Assembly: GCA_011364905.1 (NCBI GenBank)
Contig: RDNZ01000002.1
Coordinates: 101,994-165,993, forward strand
DNA length: 64,000 bases
Source: Candidatus Thorarchaeota archaeon
GTDB lineage: Archaea; Asgardarchaeota; Thorarchaeia; Thorarchaeales; Thorarchaeaceae
Direction: 5' to 3'
This document shows, one piece after another, positions 16,860 through 26,256 of this stretch. A program made the position numbers and the translations under genes. Positions within the stretch are counted from its first letter, which is position 1. Each line of letters opens with the position of its first letter. The notes under the pieces are model-generated. The model searched no databases, had not been told where the DNA came from, and saw only the letters and a list, made by a program, of their open reading frames with translations.

Positions 16860-19020
16860 TCCTCCCTAATCGCTCTTCTATTCCCCCAAGGAGCCCACTG
16901 CTCAGTTCCACGAGTCTTGAGAGACCCCCTAATCCTGCAAGCACAACAATGCTGGCTAGCAACCATCGTGACCTCTCCAGTAGACTATATGCATCCCCCA
17001 CTGGAATACCAACGTTCTCTGAAATGTCTCTTATGGACATAGAAGTGGTAGCGGCGGCACCAATCAGGTTTTCAAACGACTCATCAAGCTCGGAAACAGA
17101 CTCCATCGACACAAGATGCCTTACGAGAGAGAGAAGCGAAACAGCATCCTCTGTGAATGGCATCATGGCCATTAGCTCTCGTATCGTCCTCATGCGGAGA
17201 TACAGCCTATTCACTGTCCTTCCGAGTCTTGTGATCTTGAAAGCGCCTTCCTTGCTTCCCTCAATGAGCCCCAATCGTGATAATGCACCTGTGGGACTAG
17301 ACTCTTCCATGGCGATGGGCACGATGTAGTTCGCTAGAGGTCGTATCTTTTCATTGCGTGATGCCTTGAGTCCGAGAGAAACCAGATGCATACAAAGGAT
17401 ACCAGTTTCATCCAATGGATTACCACATGAACAACTTGCACCTTCTACAGTGCCACTGGTCTGGAGTCGGGTGGAGAACCGACAGGTGAAGCTCCCACCT
17501 TGAAAACCTGAAACTATTCCTCCGAGGACATCCTCGCTGGTTTCCCTGATGCTGACGGAGCCTAGTGCGTCTTTTCTTGCAGCCTGAACTGTGTCAGGCA
17601 GGGCATGTTTCTCAATAACCGATTCCGCTGAGATCTCTCCGAGATGTAGGGGCCTCATGGGACTTCTAACATCTCTCACCGCGCAGAACACGAGATAAGA
17701 CTCGCTCATTATGTCCTCCATCTGTTTCACTGTGCTCTCATTCATGGTGTCAAGAAGGACAAGAATTTGCTCGGTAAGCGATGCCGCTGAACCGAGCCTA
17801 CTCCTCACTCTTTCATATCGAGGAATCAGGGTTTCACCAACCTCATCAAAGTATCTGCGCTTCACAAGCTCGCACTCACCTCTACTACTAGTGAGGATGA
17901 CACCAAAGCCCATAACATCATGTCCAGGTCTCCCCGCACGTCCAAGCATTTGATGGACTGTGTTAGCAGAGAGCATCTCTCTATGATCCTCCGGCGAACG
18001 ACAACTGGTGAGCACAACGGTACGAGCTGGGAGATCCATTCCTGCAGCTAGGGTAGATGTTGCACAGATTACACGTAACATGCCTTTTCTGAACAAGCGC
18101 TCCACCAAAGCTCTGACACTCGAGCTGAGTCCAGCATGGTGGAATCCTACGCCATTATGCAAGACTTTCCGTAGGGGCGCCGGAACTGTCATGAAGGATG
18201 TTTCTACAGAGTTAATTTCATCGTCCAGGGCTTTTCGCTCAATGGAACCAAGTTGCCTAATCACATTTTCAGACAATCGTTCAGCCTCAAGTTCAGCAAA
18301 CCTTCGGGTTCTGTGAAAGGTGATGACTTGACCGTTTGCCTGCACTACCGTCATCACTGTTTTTTGGACTGCTCGGGCCTTATCGGGTGTGTGGACTACC
18401 TTACAGACAAGCGGAACAGGACGCTCATCAGATGCAACAAGTCCGCAACCAAGCCATTCCGCTAGTTCATCTGGGTCCTTAACTGTGGCTGAGAGTGCTA
18501 CTATCTGCAGGTCGTCAATGCTTCGTTTCAAACGAAGGATAGTGCTTTCTAGTCTTGCTCCTCGTGTCGAGTCCGAAAGGTTTTGGACCTCATCTATGAC
18601 CACTGTTCCGACCTCTGGAAGCCACTCCACCTGGTGTCTCAACAGAGAGTCTGCTCGTTCATAGGTGGTCACAATGATGTCGTATTCTGCCATATCCTCT
18701 CCTGAAAGATGCAGGTCACCGGTAGTCACTCCAATTCTGATGGCATTTTCTTGGTACCGCTCTCTCAGAACTCGTGTTATCTGATATGCCAGAGCTCTTA
18801 GGGGTACCAAAAACAAGCCTCTTCGACCATTGAAAATCGATCTAAGCAGGCCCATCTCCCCCACCAATGTTTTTCCCGATCCTGTTGGAGCACTCACCAA
18901 TATACTGGCCCCATCAAGAAGACCCTTGTCAATTGCCTCAGTCTGAACACCCCTTGGTGTGACACCAACTTGCTCTAGCATCCGAGTGACACTTGCAGGG
19001 ATATCAGTGACAGACATCAT
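16840..19020 (-). CDS. Hel308-like superfamily 2 DNA helicase with SWIM-type zinc motif
   Basis: SAPTGSGKTLVGEMGLL, VVIDEVQNLSD, VALSATVKDPDELAEWLGC, ATSTLAAGMDLPARTVVL, QMLGRAGRPGHD; CSCGNPLDETGILCMHL (CxCx10CxH). Confidence 0.85.
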   Translation of the reverse strand: MMSVTDIPASVTRMLEQVGVTPRGVQTEAIDKGLLDGASILVSAPTGSGKTLVGEMGLLRSIFNGRRGLFLVPLRALAYQITRVLRERYQENAIRIGVTTGDLHLSGEDMAEYDIIVTTYERADSLLRHQVEWLPEVGTVVIDEVQNLSDSTRGARLESTILRLKRSIDDLQIVALSATVKDPDELAEWLGCGLVASDERPVPLVCKVVHTPDKARAVQKTVMTVVQANGQVITFHRTRRFAELEAERLSENVIRQLGSIERKALDDEINSVETSFMTVPAPLRKVLHNGVGFHHAGLSSSVRALVERLFRKGMLRVICATSTLAAGMDLPARTVVLTSCRSPEDHREMLSANTVHQMLGRAGRPGHDVMGFGVILTSSRGECELVKRRYFDEVGETLIPRYERVRSRLGSAASLTEQILVLLDTMNESTVKQMEDIMSESYLVFCAVRDVRSPMRPLHLGEISAESVIEKHALPDTVQAARKDALGSVSIRETSEDVLGGIVSGFQGGSFTCRFSTRLQTSGTVEGASCSCGNPLDETGILCMHLVSLGLKASRNEKIRPLANYIVPIAMEESSPTGALSRLGLIEGSKEGAFKITRLGRTVNRLYLRMRTIRELMAMMPFTEDAVSLLSLVRHLVSMESVSELDESFENLIGAAATTSMSIRDISENVGIPVGDAYSLLERSRWLLASIVVLAGLGGLSRLVELSSGLLGGIEERLGRNVNDSS

Positions 19021-21368
19021 ACCTCGGACCCAACCTCCTCTGATTGACGCAGAGCCATGCTACCCTTCATGGTTATCCGATAATTCTTGTAGGAAACTCC
19101 TGCATGGGACTCGCTACCACGAAGAATCAGACTCGCATTCTCCAACCGTGCAAGAATAGCCTCGATGTCAACCTCCGTATGGCCCTTTGCGTTGAGAAAA
19201 CGTCTGACAGACTCCTCAGTGAGAGGCTCGTAGCGGGTAAGGAGCTTAAGAATCTCTTTCACAGATGCTCTGTCTCGTCCTCCAACCACAGCAAGTAGTG
19301 TTTTTGGTTTCCCTGCTTCGGGCCCGTCATCCGTTTTAGTTAGACTAGGCCTCGGAAGCATGTCAACTCCCTCATTGGATAGTGTTCTAAGCCCTGGTTC
19401 AGGTGCAATCTTGAATGGCATACAAGTCTTTGCCTGTTCGTGCGACATGAGAGCATAGCCTCGCTCCATTACTCTCAGGAACGAACCTTCTCGCGATGAT
19501 TGACGCGCCTTGCTATGAATTCCTGTCCCAACAACATCTAATGACAAGAGGTCAGATACATAAGCAATATCAGCGGACTCCCGCAACCTTAGAGCGATAC
19601 ATGAACCAAAGGCGTCCGCCGCATCCCACATTAAGGCTGATGGGTTGTTTACACTGAGTATAAGAGGTCCTCTCTTGAGGAGCCTCCGAACGATTCTCTC
19701 AGCCATTACCCCCCGTTTGGTATACCTGAAAGTGCTTTTATTTGTGACAAGATGTTCAGGCATATCAATGACAGTGACCAAATCAGATTCTTTTGCAAGT
19801 CCTGACAATTTGAGGCTCATAAGATCCAGTGCAAACATATCGAGATCAAGAGCTCCAATCGCGAGGTTCACAACTACAAGCTCATGAGAGGCGATCCTAC
19901 TAAGAGAAATCGTCTGAGTACCATAGAATGCTTTTGCTCCTGACCCCTGATAGAGCCTCTTGATGGCATCGAGCGCAAGTGCTGAAGACTTGGATAATCT
20001 AACATTCTGTGGAGGGACTGCACCCTCCTGAAGGGATTCATGCTCAGGATCAATAACTACATCGGCGAGTGTTCCATTCCCGAGAGCAACCACTCTGCTC
20101 AATGCAACCTCAAAGTCAGCGGCTGGGCTGAGATTAGTCCCAGCAAGAGTTTCCAATAGCAGTAGCAACTCCGAAACATACTGTGTTCTGGGAATTCCCT
20201 CAGAGTCCACAGGATTCAGTACAAAGTCCTTCCCGAGACTAACGGCGAGACCGCTGGAGCTGACACCAGCCAGACTTTGGCAATCATCGTTTATTGTGAG
20301 CACTAGAACCTTCTTTCCCTTGGCTAAAATCTGGTCAATAAGAACACTGAGAACTTGCTTTCGATCCCGCCAATCTCCTCCGCATAATAAGAGACCACGT
20401 TCAAGGTCAGAATGCATCAACCCCACTGAGGGACCTGTCTTTAGGGTTTCGGGATTCACAACAACGCCCAGAGGGTAGTCATCAGACCTGCTTCTTATTG
20501 GCGCAATGAACTCCCCCGGAACGTTACTTCCCACCTCAGGACCTAGTTCGCTTGGCAGTTGTACTAGCCACTCTGCCAACTCCTTTCCTGTGGCAAAGAA
20601 AGTGGGCGAACTGCTACAGAGGTCCCACTCTTCAAGTCTTTGGCCAAGGTCTTTCTCCTTCAACCTCCTAAAGCCGCTGTCAGGAACACTCCCTTTCACT
20701 TGCCCCTCAACTAGTCGGACGTCAGATTCCGTATGAGAATGTCCAACAAAATACAGCTGTGAACGCCAGAGCCCCCCCCGTGCATGAAAGTAGGTCTTCC
20801 TCTGTGATGAGGAAATATGATTGAGATATCTCTCGATTATGGAAGTGACAACACCATCTCTTGCAACCTGTTTTGAGTCAGATGGAAACAGATCTGCAAC
20901 CATCAAGAAACCATGTGAACTGTCTAGACCTCGAAGAAGTTTGCTTAGATTTCCTTGTAGGATTGGCCGAGCTTTCTTCATGTTGAGTGCAATGAGATGG
21001 CTTTCCTTTCCAAGACCCCTACAATGTAGCGATTTTTTCTCTTCACTGTAACTCACATCTGGGTCGGGTACCCTATACCAACTAGTATCATCGAGCGACC
21101 GAGTTTCAAGGTAGTTTTGAATCAAGGGCAGAACAAGCATCAGCATTAGGATTATTCCAGTAATGAATATCGTGACATAAGGCAGCTGAATCACTGTAAT
21201 CATAATAACCAATGAGAGTCCAAGAGCATAATCCCATGGAAGCTTGACTGACCTGTCATCCCATCGTATCTCTGTGTCTGTCGTTATGGTCATGCCAGAC
21301 GCCTCAAGCTGGTCCATAGGATCCTGCGCAGGCTCTGAGCCCATGATGTTCCCTCGTTTCTTAGTCAA
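19017..21368 (-). CDS. Membrane-anchored HerA/VirB4-like protein with degenerate Walker motifs and C-terminal winged-helix-like region
   Basis: N-terminal TMs (YALGLSLVIMITVIQLPYVTIFITGIILMLMLVLPLI); HerA/VirB4-like order RGLLLCGGDWRDRKQVLSVLIDQILAKGKKVLVL, FVLNPVDSEGIP, LVTVIDMPEHLVT, GPLILSVNNPSALMWDAADAFGSCIALRL. Confidence 0.6.
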   Translation of the reverse strand: MTKKRGNIMGSEPAQDPMDQLEASGMTITTDTEIRWDDRSVKLPWDYALGLSLVIMITVIQLPYVTIFITGIILMLMLVLPLIQNYLETRSLDDTSWYRVPDPDVSYSEEKKSLHCRGLGKESHLIALNMKKARPILQGNLSKLLRGLDSSHGFLMVADLFPSDSKQVARDGVVTSIIERYLNHISSSQRKTYFHARGGLWRSQLYFVGHSHTESDVRLVEGQVKGSVPDSGFRRLKEKDLGQRLEEWDLCSSSPTFFATGKELAEWLVQLPSELGPEVGSNVPGEFIAPIRSRSDDYPLGVVVNPETLKTGPSVGLMHSDLERGLLLCGGDWRDRKQVLSVLIDQILAKGKKVLVLTINDDCQSLAGVSSSGLAVSLGKDFVLNPVDSEGIPRTQYVSELLLLLETLAGTNLSPAADFEVALSRVVALGNGTLADVVIDPEHESLQEGAVPPQNVRLSKSSALALDAIKRLYQGSGAKAFYGTQTISLSRIASHELVVVNLAIGALDLDMFALDLMSLKLSGLAKESDLVTVIDMPEHLVTNKSTFRYTKRGVMAERIVRRLLKRGPLILSVNNPSALMWDAADAFGSCIALRLRESADIAYVSDLLSLDVVGTGIHSKARQSSREGSFLRVMERGYALMSHEQAKTCMPFKIAPEPGLRTLSNEGVDMLPRPSLTKTDDGPEAGKPKTLLAVVGGRDRASVKEILKLLTRYEPLTEESVRRFLNAKGHTEVDIEAILARLENASLILRGSESHAGVSYKNYRITMKGSMALRQSEEVGSEV

Positions 21369-21638
21369 CTAGGTCCTTCCCCCTTGTCTTGCCAAGACTT
21401 TCAACATCATCTTAATGCGAATCAGCATTTTCTGATCTGAAGAGTTCACCACTAGTGAATCGTTCATAATGACCAGCTCAGGATGCTCATGCTTCGAAGG
21501 ATGCCCGAGTACCATTAGAACTGGCTCCTTGGATACAGTTGTCCAAGTGTATCCATGGCCCCGTTTCAGGAAGTCCATCACCGCGTCAGCCTCCACACCT
21601 GATGGAATGTTTAGTGATACATCCTCACCCACTGACAA
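21369..21638 (-). CDS. Small conserved-looking protein (89 aa) within the DNA-processing cluster
   Basis: Directly abuts the HerA/VirB4-like ORF and overlaps the next upstream ORF by 14 nt. Confidence 0.6.
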   Translation of the reverse strand: MSVGEDVSLNIPSGVEADAVMDFLKRGHGYTWTTVSKEPVLMVLGHPSKHEHPELVIMNDSLVVNSSDQKMLIRIKMMLKVLARQGGRT

Positions 21639-22218
21639 CGCCTCCTGTGTTCACCAGTTGCATCTCGTAGAGTCCTGCACGCTCCACAGGTGTATGAGGA
21701 TAGGATGAACGCATGGCACTCTCTAACGTTGTCACATCATCAAACACCTTCTCAGCCAACATCCTGATTATGCGTGCCCCATTCCAAAATCGGAGAGACC
21801 GTCTGACAACCTGCATACCAACCAGCGTTGAGTTGTCATCCAAAGGGCGACACACGAAGAACCGAACCTCACATTGACTCTCTTTCTTGAACTGCTCACT
21901 CATAGCTCTCAGTACCTGTTTGGCTGCGTGCGAAACATCAATCCCCAAGGGTACGCTAGCCAGTAAGCAACCTGCTTGAACCTCTACAGTCCAATTGCGA
22001 CGAATGGCCATGGTGCCGGTTGCCTCATCCCAGAATACAACGACGGGTCGTTTCCATAAAACGAAGAGAGCGATTACTAGAGACGCTAAACCAATCCCAA
22101 CCAAGGTCTCGAAAGCAAATCTTCCTTTGGGGTCCATGATGATTCTAGTTGACCATGCCGCCAGAACAGCAGCTGGAACAGTCCATTTCACCCACTCATA
22201 ATCCTGGTAATTCCTCAT
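21625..22218 (-). CDS. Membrane protein of unknown function (197 aa)
   Basis: N-terminal TM hairpin (WTVPAAVLAAWSTRIIMD..., LVGIGLASLVIALFVLW); cluster position. Confidence 0.6.
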   Translation of the reverse strand: MRNYQDYEWVKWTVPAAVLAAWSTRIIMDPKGRFAFETLVGIGLASLVIALFVLWKRPVVVFWDEATGTMAIRRNWTVEVQAGCLLASVPLGIDVSHAAKQVLRAMSEQFKKESQCEVRFFVCRPLDDNSTLVGMQVVRRSLRFWNGARIIRMLAEKVFDDVTTLESAMRSSYPHTPVERAGLYEMQLVNTGGVVSG

Positions 22219-22221
22219 TCA

Positions 22222-24159
22222 TCACACCCTCCTCACAAACATCCCGATGGCGTCTCGCAGCTCATCCTCTCCTCTGTATGGCCAGAGATCTGCGGCTGTG
22301 TCCTCTCCGAATACGTCAATGTGTTTCAAGAACCGCTTGTCTAATAGCACAACTATGCCTTGATCCTCCGGTGACCTCCTGAGTCTTCCTGCCATTTGTG
22401 CAACTTTTCGTATTGATGGTACAACCACAGCATAATAGTACCCTGAGCCAGCTCCGTATCTTCGATCATAGAAGTCCTGCAACGCTTTTTGATGACTTGT
22501 CGGAGGACTGAATGGTATCCCCACACCAATAATGAGGTCCACCATGCTAGACCCCGCCTCCACCAAGTCTACTCCTTCGCTCACCTTTCCACCATAAACA
22601 CAGAACAAGGCATGGGGCTGCGAGGCGAGAGCTTCCTTCACATCATCAATTCTACTGCGTCTATCCTCAATAAGACGCTCTCGAAATCCTGCGTTTACTC
22701 CAAAACTCAAGACATCTCGCATGATTGCATAGCTCGGGAAAGCAATCATGGCGCTCTTGTTGGCGGGAACTGCCTCGAGTACGGTTTCGATCCTCTCACT
22801 CAAAGTACGCCAAAGGTCAGGTCCTCTGGACTTGTAGCTTGTTGATACTTCTCTGTCCACTAGAATGAGCCTTGTTCCTCGTGGATAGGGACTGGAAAGT
22901 TCCTCACCTTTTGCACTACCAATTCCAAGTATTCGTTTGTAGTGAGAGAGTGGTCTCAGAGTTCCAGACATAAGGAGCGAGGAGCGTGCCATCCTGAGTA
23001 TCGGAGCAATTAGTCCAGCAGCATTCAGTGGACGAATCTTCAGGATAACGCGCATGATGTCTTGGTGCTCCTCCCAGCCGGTTGACTTCTCAATGGTGAC
23101 CAACCAGTCATCACTCTCGGTAGCTTTTCTTCCAGCATAGAGGAAAGACACTAGTCGATCCACTGGTGTGTCAACAGGGACAGTCTCATCCGCACCTTCA
23201 AGCAGAGTACTATACTCGATGAGCTGTTCCAAATCGCCTTGTGCAGCAAAACGCGGATAAGCGTCCCACTTGTCAAGACATCGTTCGTCCTTCAATGTGT
23301 CGAGATTCACCGAAACGGTCTCCCAAAGAAAATCGACTGTTTCCTCCAACCAACGCACACCAGTTTCTTTGACGATGTCGCGCTTGTGCTCTCTGAGCCA
23401 TAGCAAGTCAGCCCCACGCAGCTCCGCAGCCTCAGCCTCTAGAACATGAGATGAGAGGTTATGAGCCTCATCCACAAGGATGTCAATCTCGTACAAGCCA
23501 ATTCCTAGCGATGAAAGAAGGGCCATTTGGACACGGCTTCTAAACAGGTAGTCATAGGGACCAACAATGACTCTACTTTTCTTAGCGCACCATCTAAGCA
23601 CCTCGTAGGGACACATACCATTGTCACGGCCAACATCCTCAGCTACCGACTGACTCACGACATTGTCTTTGAGGAGCTCATCTATAGTTTCTAGGAATGC
23701 CTGACGAGGTTGATGTCGTCCATCAGCATTTCTTCTGTAGCAATTCCAATAATAGGTGCAGTTGCCCGTTTTGACAAGGGCTGCGCACTCACGCATGAAA
23801 CCCAACGAAGAAATATGCCTCATCTGACCCTTCATGGGACACACGTGTTTCCTAGAAACCATGCTGGTAGCTGTAAGCAGTGTATCCTGGGTGTAGATGC
23901 GTAATTGTGTGAGTTCTTCCTCGAACACCTTTGATTGCGAGTGAGTTCGGGTAAGCACGAGTAATCGTGACTCAGGATCATTCACACGTGCAGCCAAGTA
24001 ACCGGACAGAGCCGCAATGGTCTTTCCGATTCCGCAGTCGGCAGAGAGTAGACCCACCGTTCCCTCAGAGAATACTTCCTCTGCATATCGTAATGCGCGT
24101 TCTTGGTGCGGTCGTGGCTCATAGGGGAACCAGTCCATTGGGTCAGGTAGAGTTGCCAT
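22222..24159 (-). CDS. XPD/DinG/Rad3-type Fe-S superfamily 2 helicase
   Basis: LLSADCGIGKTIAALSGYLAAR, ILVDEAHNLSSH, RKVAQMAGRLRRSPEDQG; Cys set KHVCPMKGQ...MRECAALVKTGNCTYYWNC between motifs Ia and II. Confidence 0.85.
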   Translation of the reverse strand: MATLPDPMDWFPYEPRPHQERALRYAEEVFSEGTVGLLSADCGIGKTIAALSGYLAARVNDPESRLLVLTRTHSQSKVFEEELTQLRIYTQDTLLTATSMVSRKHVCPMKGQMRHISSLGFMRECAALVKTGNCTYYWNCYRRNADGRHQPRQAFLETIDELLKDNVVSQSVAEDVGRDNGMCPYEVLRWCAKKSRVIVGPYDYLFRSRVQMALLSSLGIGLYEIDILVDEAHNLSSHVLEAEAAELRGADLLWLREHKRDIVKETGVRWLEETVDFLWETVSVNLDTLKDERCLDKWDAYPRFAAQGDLEQLIEYSTLLEGADETVPVDTPVDRLVSFLYAGRKATESDDWLVTIEKSTGWEEHQDIMRVILKIRPLNAAGLIAPILRMARSSLLMSGTLRPLSHYKRILGIGSAKGEELSSPYPRGTRLILVDREVSTSYKSRGPDLWRTLSERIETVLEAVPANKSAMIAFPSYAIMRDVLSFGVNAGFRERLIEDRRSRIDDVKEALASQPHALFCVYGGKVSEGVDLVEAGSSMVDLIIGVGIPFSPPTSHQKALQDFYDRRYGAGSGYYYAVVVPSIRKVAQMAGRLRRSPEDQGIVVLLDKRFLKHIDVFGEDTAADLWPYRGEDELRDAIGMFVRRV

Positions 24160-24161
24160 CC

Positions 24162-24749
24162 TTATTCCCCCAGGTACAGACAGTTCTCGGCATTATGTAT
24201 TCTGAACTTTAGAGAAAAGTAGGAGCGAAGCAACAGATGGAATGTCTTTGCCGCTGCTGGCGAGTTGAAACCGTTCTTTTTGCCCACCATGCTTTCCAGT
24301 ATCTGAGGGCTGAAACCTCTTCTGCGAGCTTGTCTCCAGAAGGTTCTCTCCACCTCCTCTACTGTGGCTTTATAGAAGTCAAGTGTCTGCTTCACTACTC
24401 GTTGGAGATACTGCACAGCCTCCTTGGCCCTATGAGGGATCTCTGATACCTTCGTTTCAGTGGGGAGATAGACCGCCATACCTTCCCTGCTTTCAAGGTA
24501 CACCTCCGAAGGTACACCTCTGGTACCACGTAGAACCTCAAGATGAGACAGAAGTCGCGGCAGCTGCGAGAGGGTAGGTCTTGCTCTATCTCGCCAATCC
24601 ACCGTCGTGACCACATATAATTCTGGGTCAGGTTCGTGGTAAGCAACTGGAACGGTGGTCAGTCTGTGGGATGTATCACGCATTAAGAGGTTGGTCATGT
24701 TTATGACAGATGCATGGGATTGATACGCAGGAGGCAGAACCACTGCCAT
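24162..24749 (-). CDS. Uncharacterised protein (195 aa) in the DNA-processing cluster
   Basis: Overlaps the upstream ORF by 1 nt, 2 nt from the XPD-like gene; no recognised motif. Confidence 0.6.
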   Translation of the reverse strand: MAVVLPPAYQSHASVINMTNLLMRDTSHRLTTVPVAYHEPDPELYVVTTVDWRDRARPTLSQLPRLLSHLEVLRGTRGVPSEVYLESREGMAVYLPTETKVSEIPHRAKEAVQYLQRVVKQTLDFYKATVEEVERTFWRQARRRGFSPQILESMVGKKNGFNSPAAAKTFHLLLRSYFSLKFRIHNAENCLYLGE

Positions 24750-25189
24750 CAGTATTCGTCCCCCACTGCTTTCAGAATCCCATCCATGTTCACAATTAAG
24801 TCCTCGTCCTCCAGCTGGTCTAAGAACCTAACAGCCTTGTCGATTTCGATGCCTGCTTCCTCGCACTCTTGAAGGACCCTATCACGACTCACTCCTGTTC
24901 CACGATTCAAGTCACTGAGGTCAGACACTATATTCAGCACGCGCTTCTTGACACCAAGACCATGTCTCGACTTGGACCTATGCGTAGTTGGTTTCCTCCA
25001 GACAATCCTCTGTATCTCTAGAAGAGCTCCCTCAACTGAATCGACATACTTCCAATCAGGACTAGGCTCGATTCTTCTGGAACAGAGATTGCACTTTGAT
25101 TCCTCATCCTCACTGTACACAGTAGCGTATCCGGTATAGCCGCAATGAGGACACATGAAGATTCTGTACATCTGTTCCTTTGAGGTCAC
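24749..25189 (-). CDS. Zinc-ribbon plus winged-helix-like protein (146 aa)
   Basis: FMCPHCGYTGYATVYSEDEESKCNLCSRRIEPSPDWKYVDSVEGALLEIQRIV; C-terminal RDRVLQECEEAGIEIDKAVRFLDQLEDEDLI. Confidence 0.65.
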   Translation of the reverse strand: MTSKEQMYRIFMCPHCGYTGYATVYSEDEESKCNLCSRRIEPSPDWKYVDSVEGALLEIQRIVWRKPTTHRSKSRHGLGVKKRVLNIVSDLSDLNRGTGVSRDRVLQECEEAGIEIDKAVRFLDQLEDEDLIVNMDGILKAVGDEY

Positions 25190-26256
25190 TCCTCTTGCTC
25201 CTCCTCCTCAGTCTTCTTTCCCTTCTTCTGTTTCTTCTCGTCCTCGTCATCATCCGGCGAACCTAGAGACCCAAGTTTCTCAGAGATCATCTTTTCGGCG
25301 TTTTTCTTCTCTGTTGCATCGTTGTATAGACCGCCCCAGCCAATATGTACCTCAACATCAAACTCCGGAACTCCCGAGTTGTCCTTGAGTGAAATCTTCC
25401 GCTTCTTCTGCGCTCCGACCCTTGTGAAGAACCGATAGTCAGATGCGTGACTCAGAACATGACCACCAACAGGTGCAGATGGGTTTCCAGACCCATAGGT
25501 AGAGATTTGAGTCGTCACCTGATTTGTATACACAAAGATGGCATCGGTTGCAAGACCAAGACGACGCATCCAGTTCATCAGGGAGTTGATACTATACTGA
25601 CGAGATGCCAAAGTACCGATGCCAGTGTACTCCTGCCGAAACAGACCGGTAAAGGAGTCTATCACCAGCATGCTGTACTCGCCTTCAGCCAGCATGAGTT
25701 GAATCTGCTCGGCATACTCCTCCATCTGACTGCTGAGCGCAATAGTTGCCACACTAATGTTACCAAGCACAACCTCTGGATCCAAGCCCCACCGTATCGC
25801 ATTTGCACGGATATGCTTGGTTTTGAAAGATGACTCCGTGTCCAACCACAAGATCCTTCCTTCTAAGCCGCCTTGTTCAAGGGGCAACTGGCACCTCACT
25901 GCAAGATGGTGACAGAGGAAAGTCTTCCCTCCTCGCGCATTACCGTATATCTCAACTATTGATCCTGCTTCCAAACCGCCGAAAAGCTTGCTATCCAAGC
26001 TTTCAATACCGAACTTCAGACGCGGGACCTCTGCTTGTTGCTTCTCCAGTTCAATTCCTGACTTGAACCCAAATTTCCCAGTGACATCTCGTGCGTTTCG
26101 TATGATCTTCGCAACGGTTGCTTCACCCAACTTGGTGCGAGTCTGAAGGTCAATAGGATTCTGAACACTGAGTATTTCAGCGGTCGTGACGAAAGCTTCT
26201 TTGAGCCGCTTCGCCGCTGCGGGGCCGACACCTGGAACTGCCTCCACATCGGTCAA
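25186..26256 (-). CDS. radA: RadA recombinase (divergent) with HhH N-terminus and charged C-terminal tail
   Basis: VPGVGPAAAKRLKEA (HhH), GNARGGKTFLCHHLAVRCQLP (Walker A), SMLVIDSFTGLFR (Walker B), VYTNQVTTQIS, PVGGHVLSHASDYRFF. Confidence 0.85.
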   Translation of the reverse strand: MTDVEAVPGVGPAAAKRLKEAFVTTAEILSVQNPIDLQTRTKLGEATVAKIIRNARDVTGKFGFKSGIELEKQQAEVPRLKFGIESLDSKLFGGLEAGSIVEIYGNARGGKTFLCHHLAVRCQLPLEQGGLEGRILWLDTESSFKTKHIRANAIRWGLDPEVVLGNISVATIALSSQMEEYAEQIQLMLAEGEYSMLVIDSFTGLFRQEYTGIGTLASRQYSINSLMNWMRRLGLATDAIFVYTNQVTTQISTYGSGNPSAPVGGHVLSHASDYRFFTRVGAQKKRKISLKDNSGVPEFDVEVHIGWGGLYNDATEKKNAEKMISEKLGSLGSPDDDEDEKKQKKGKKTEEEEQEE

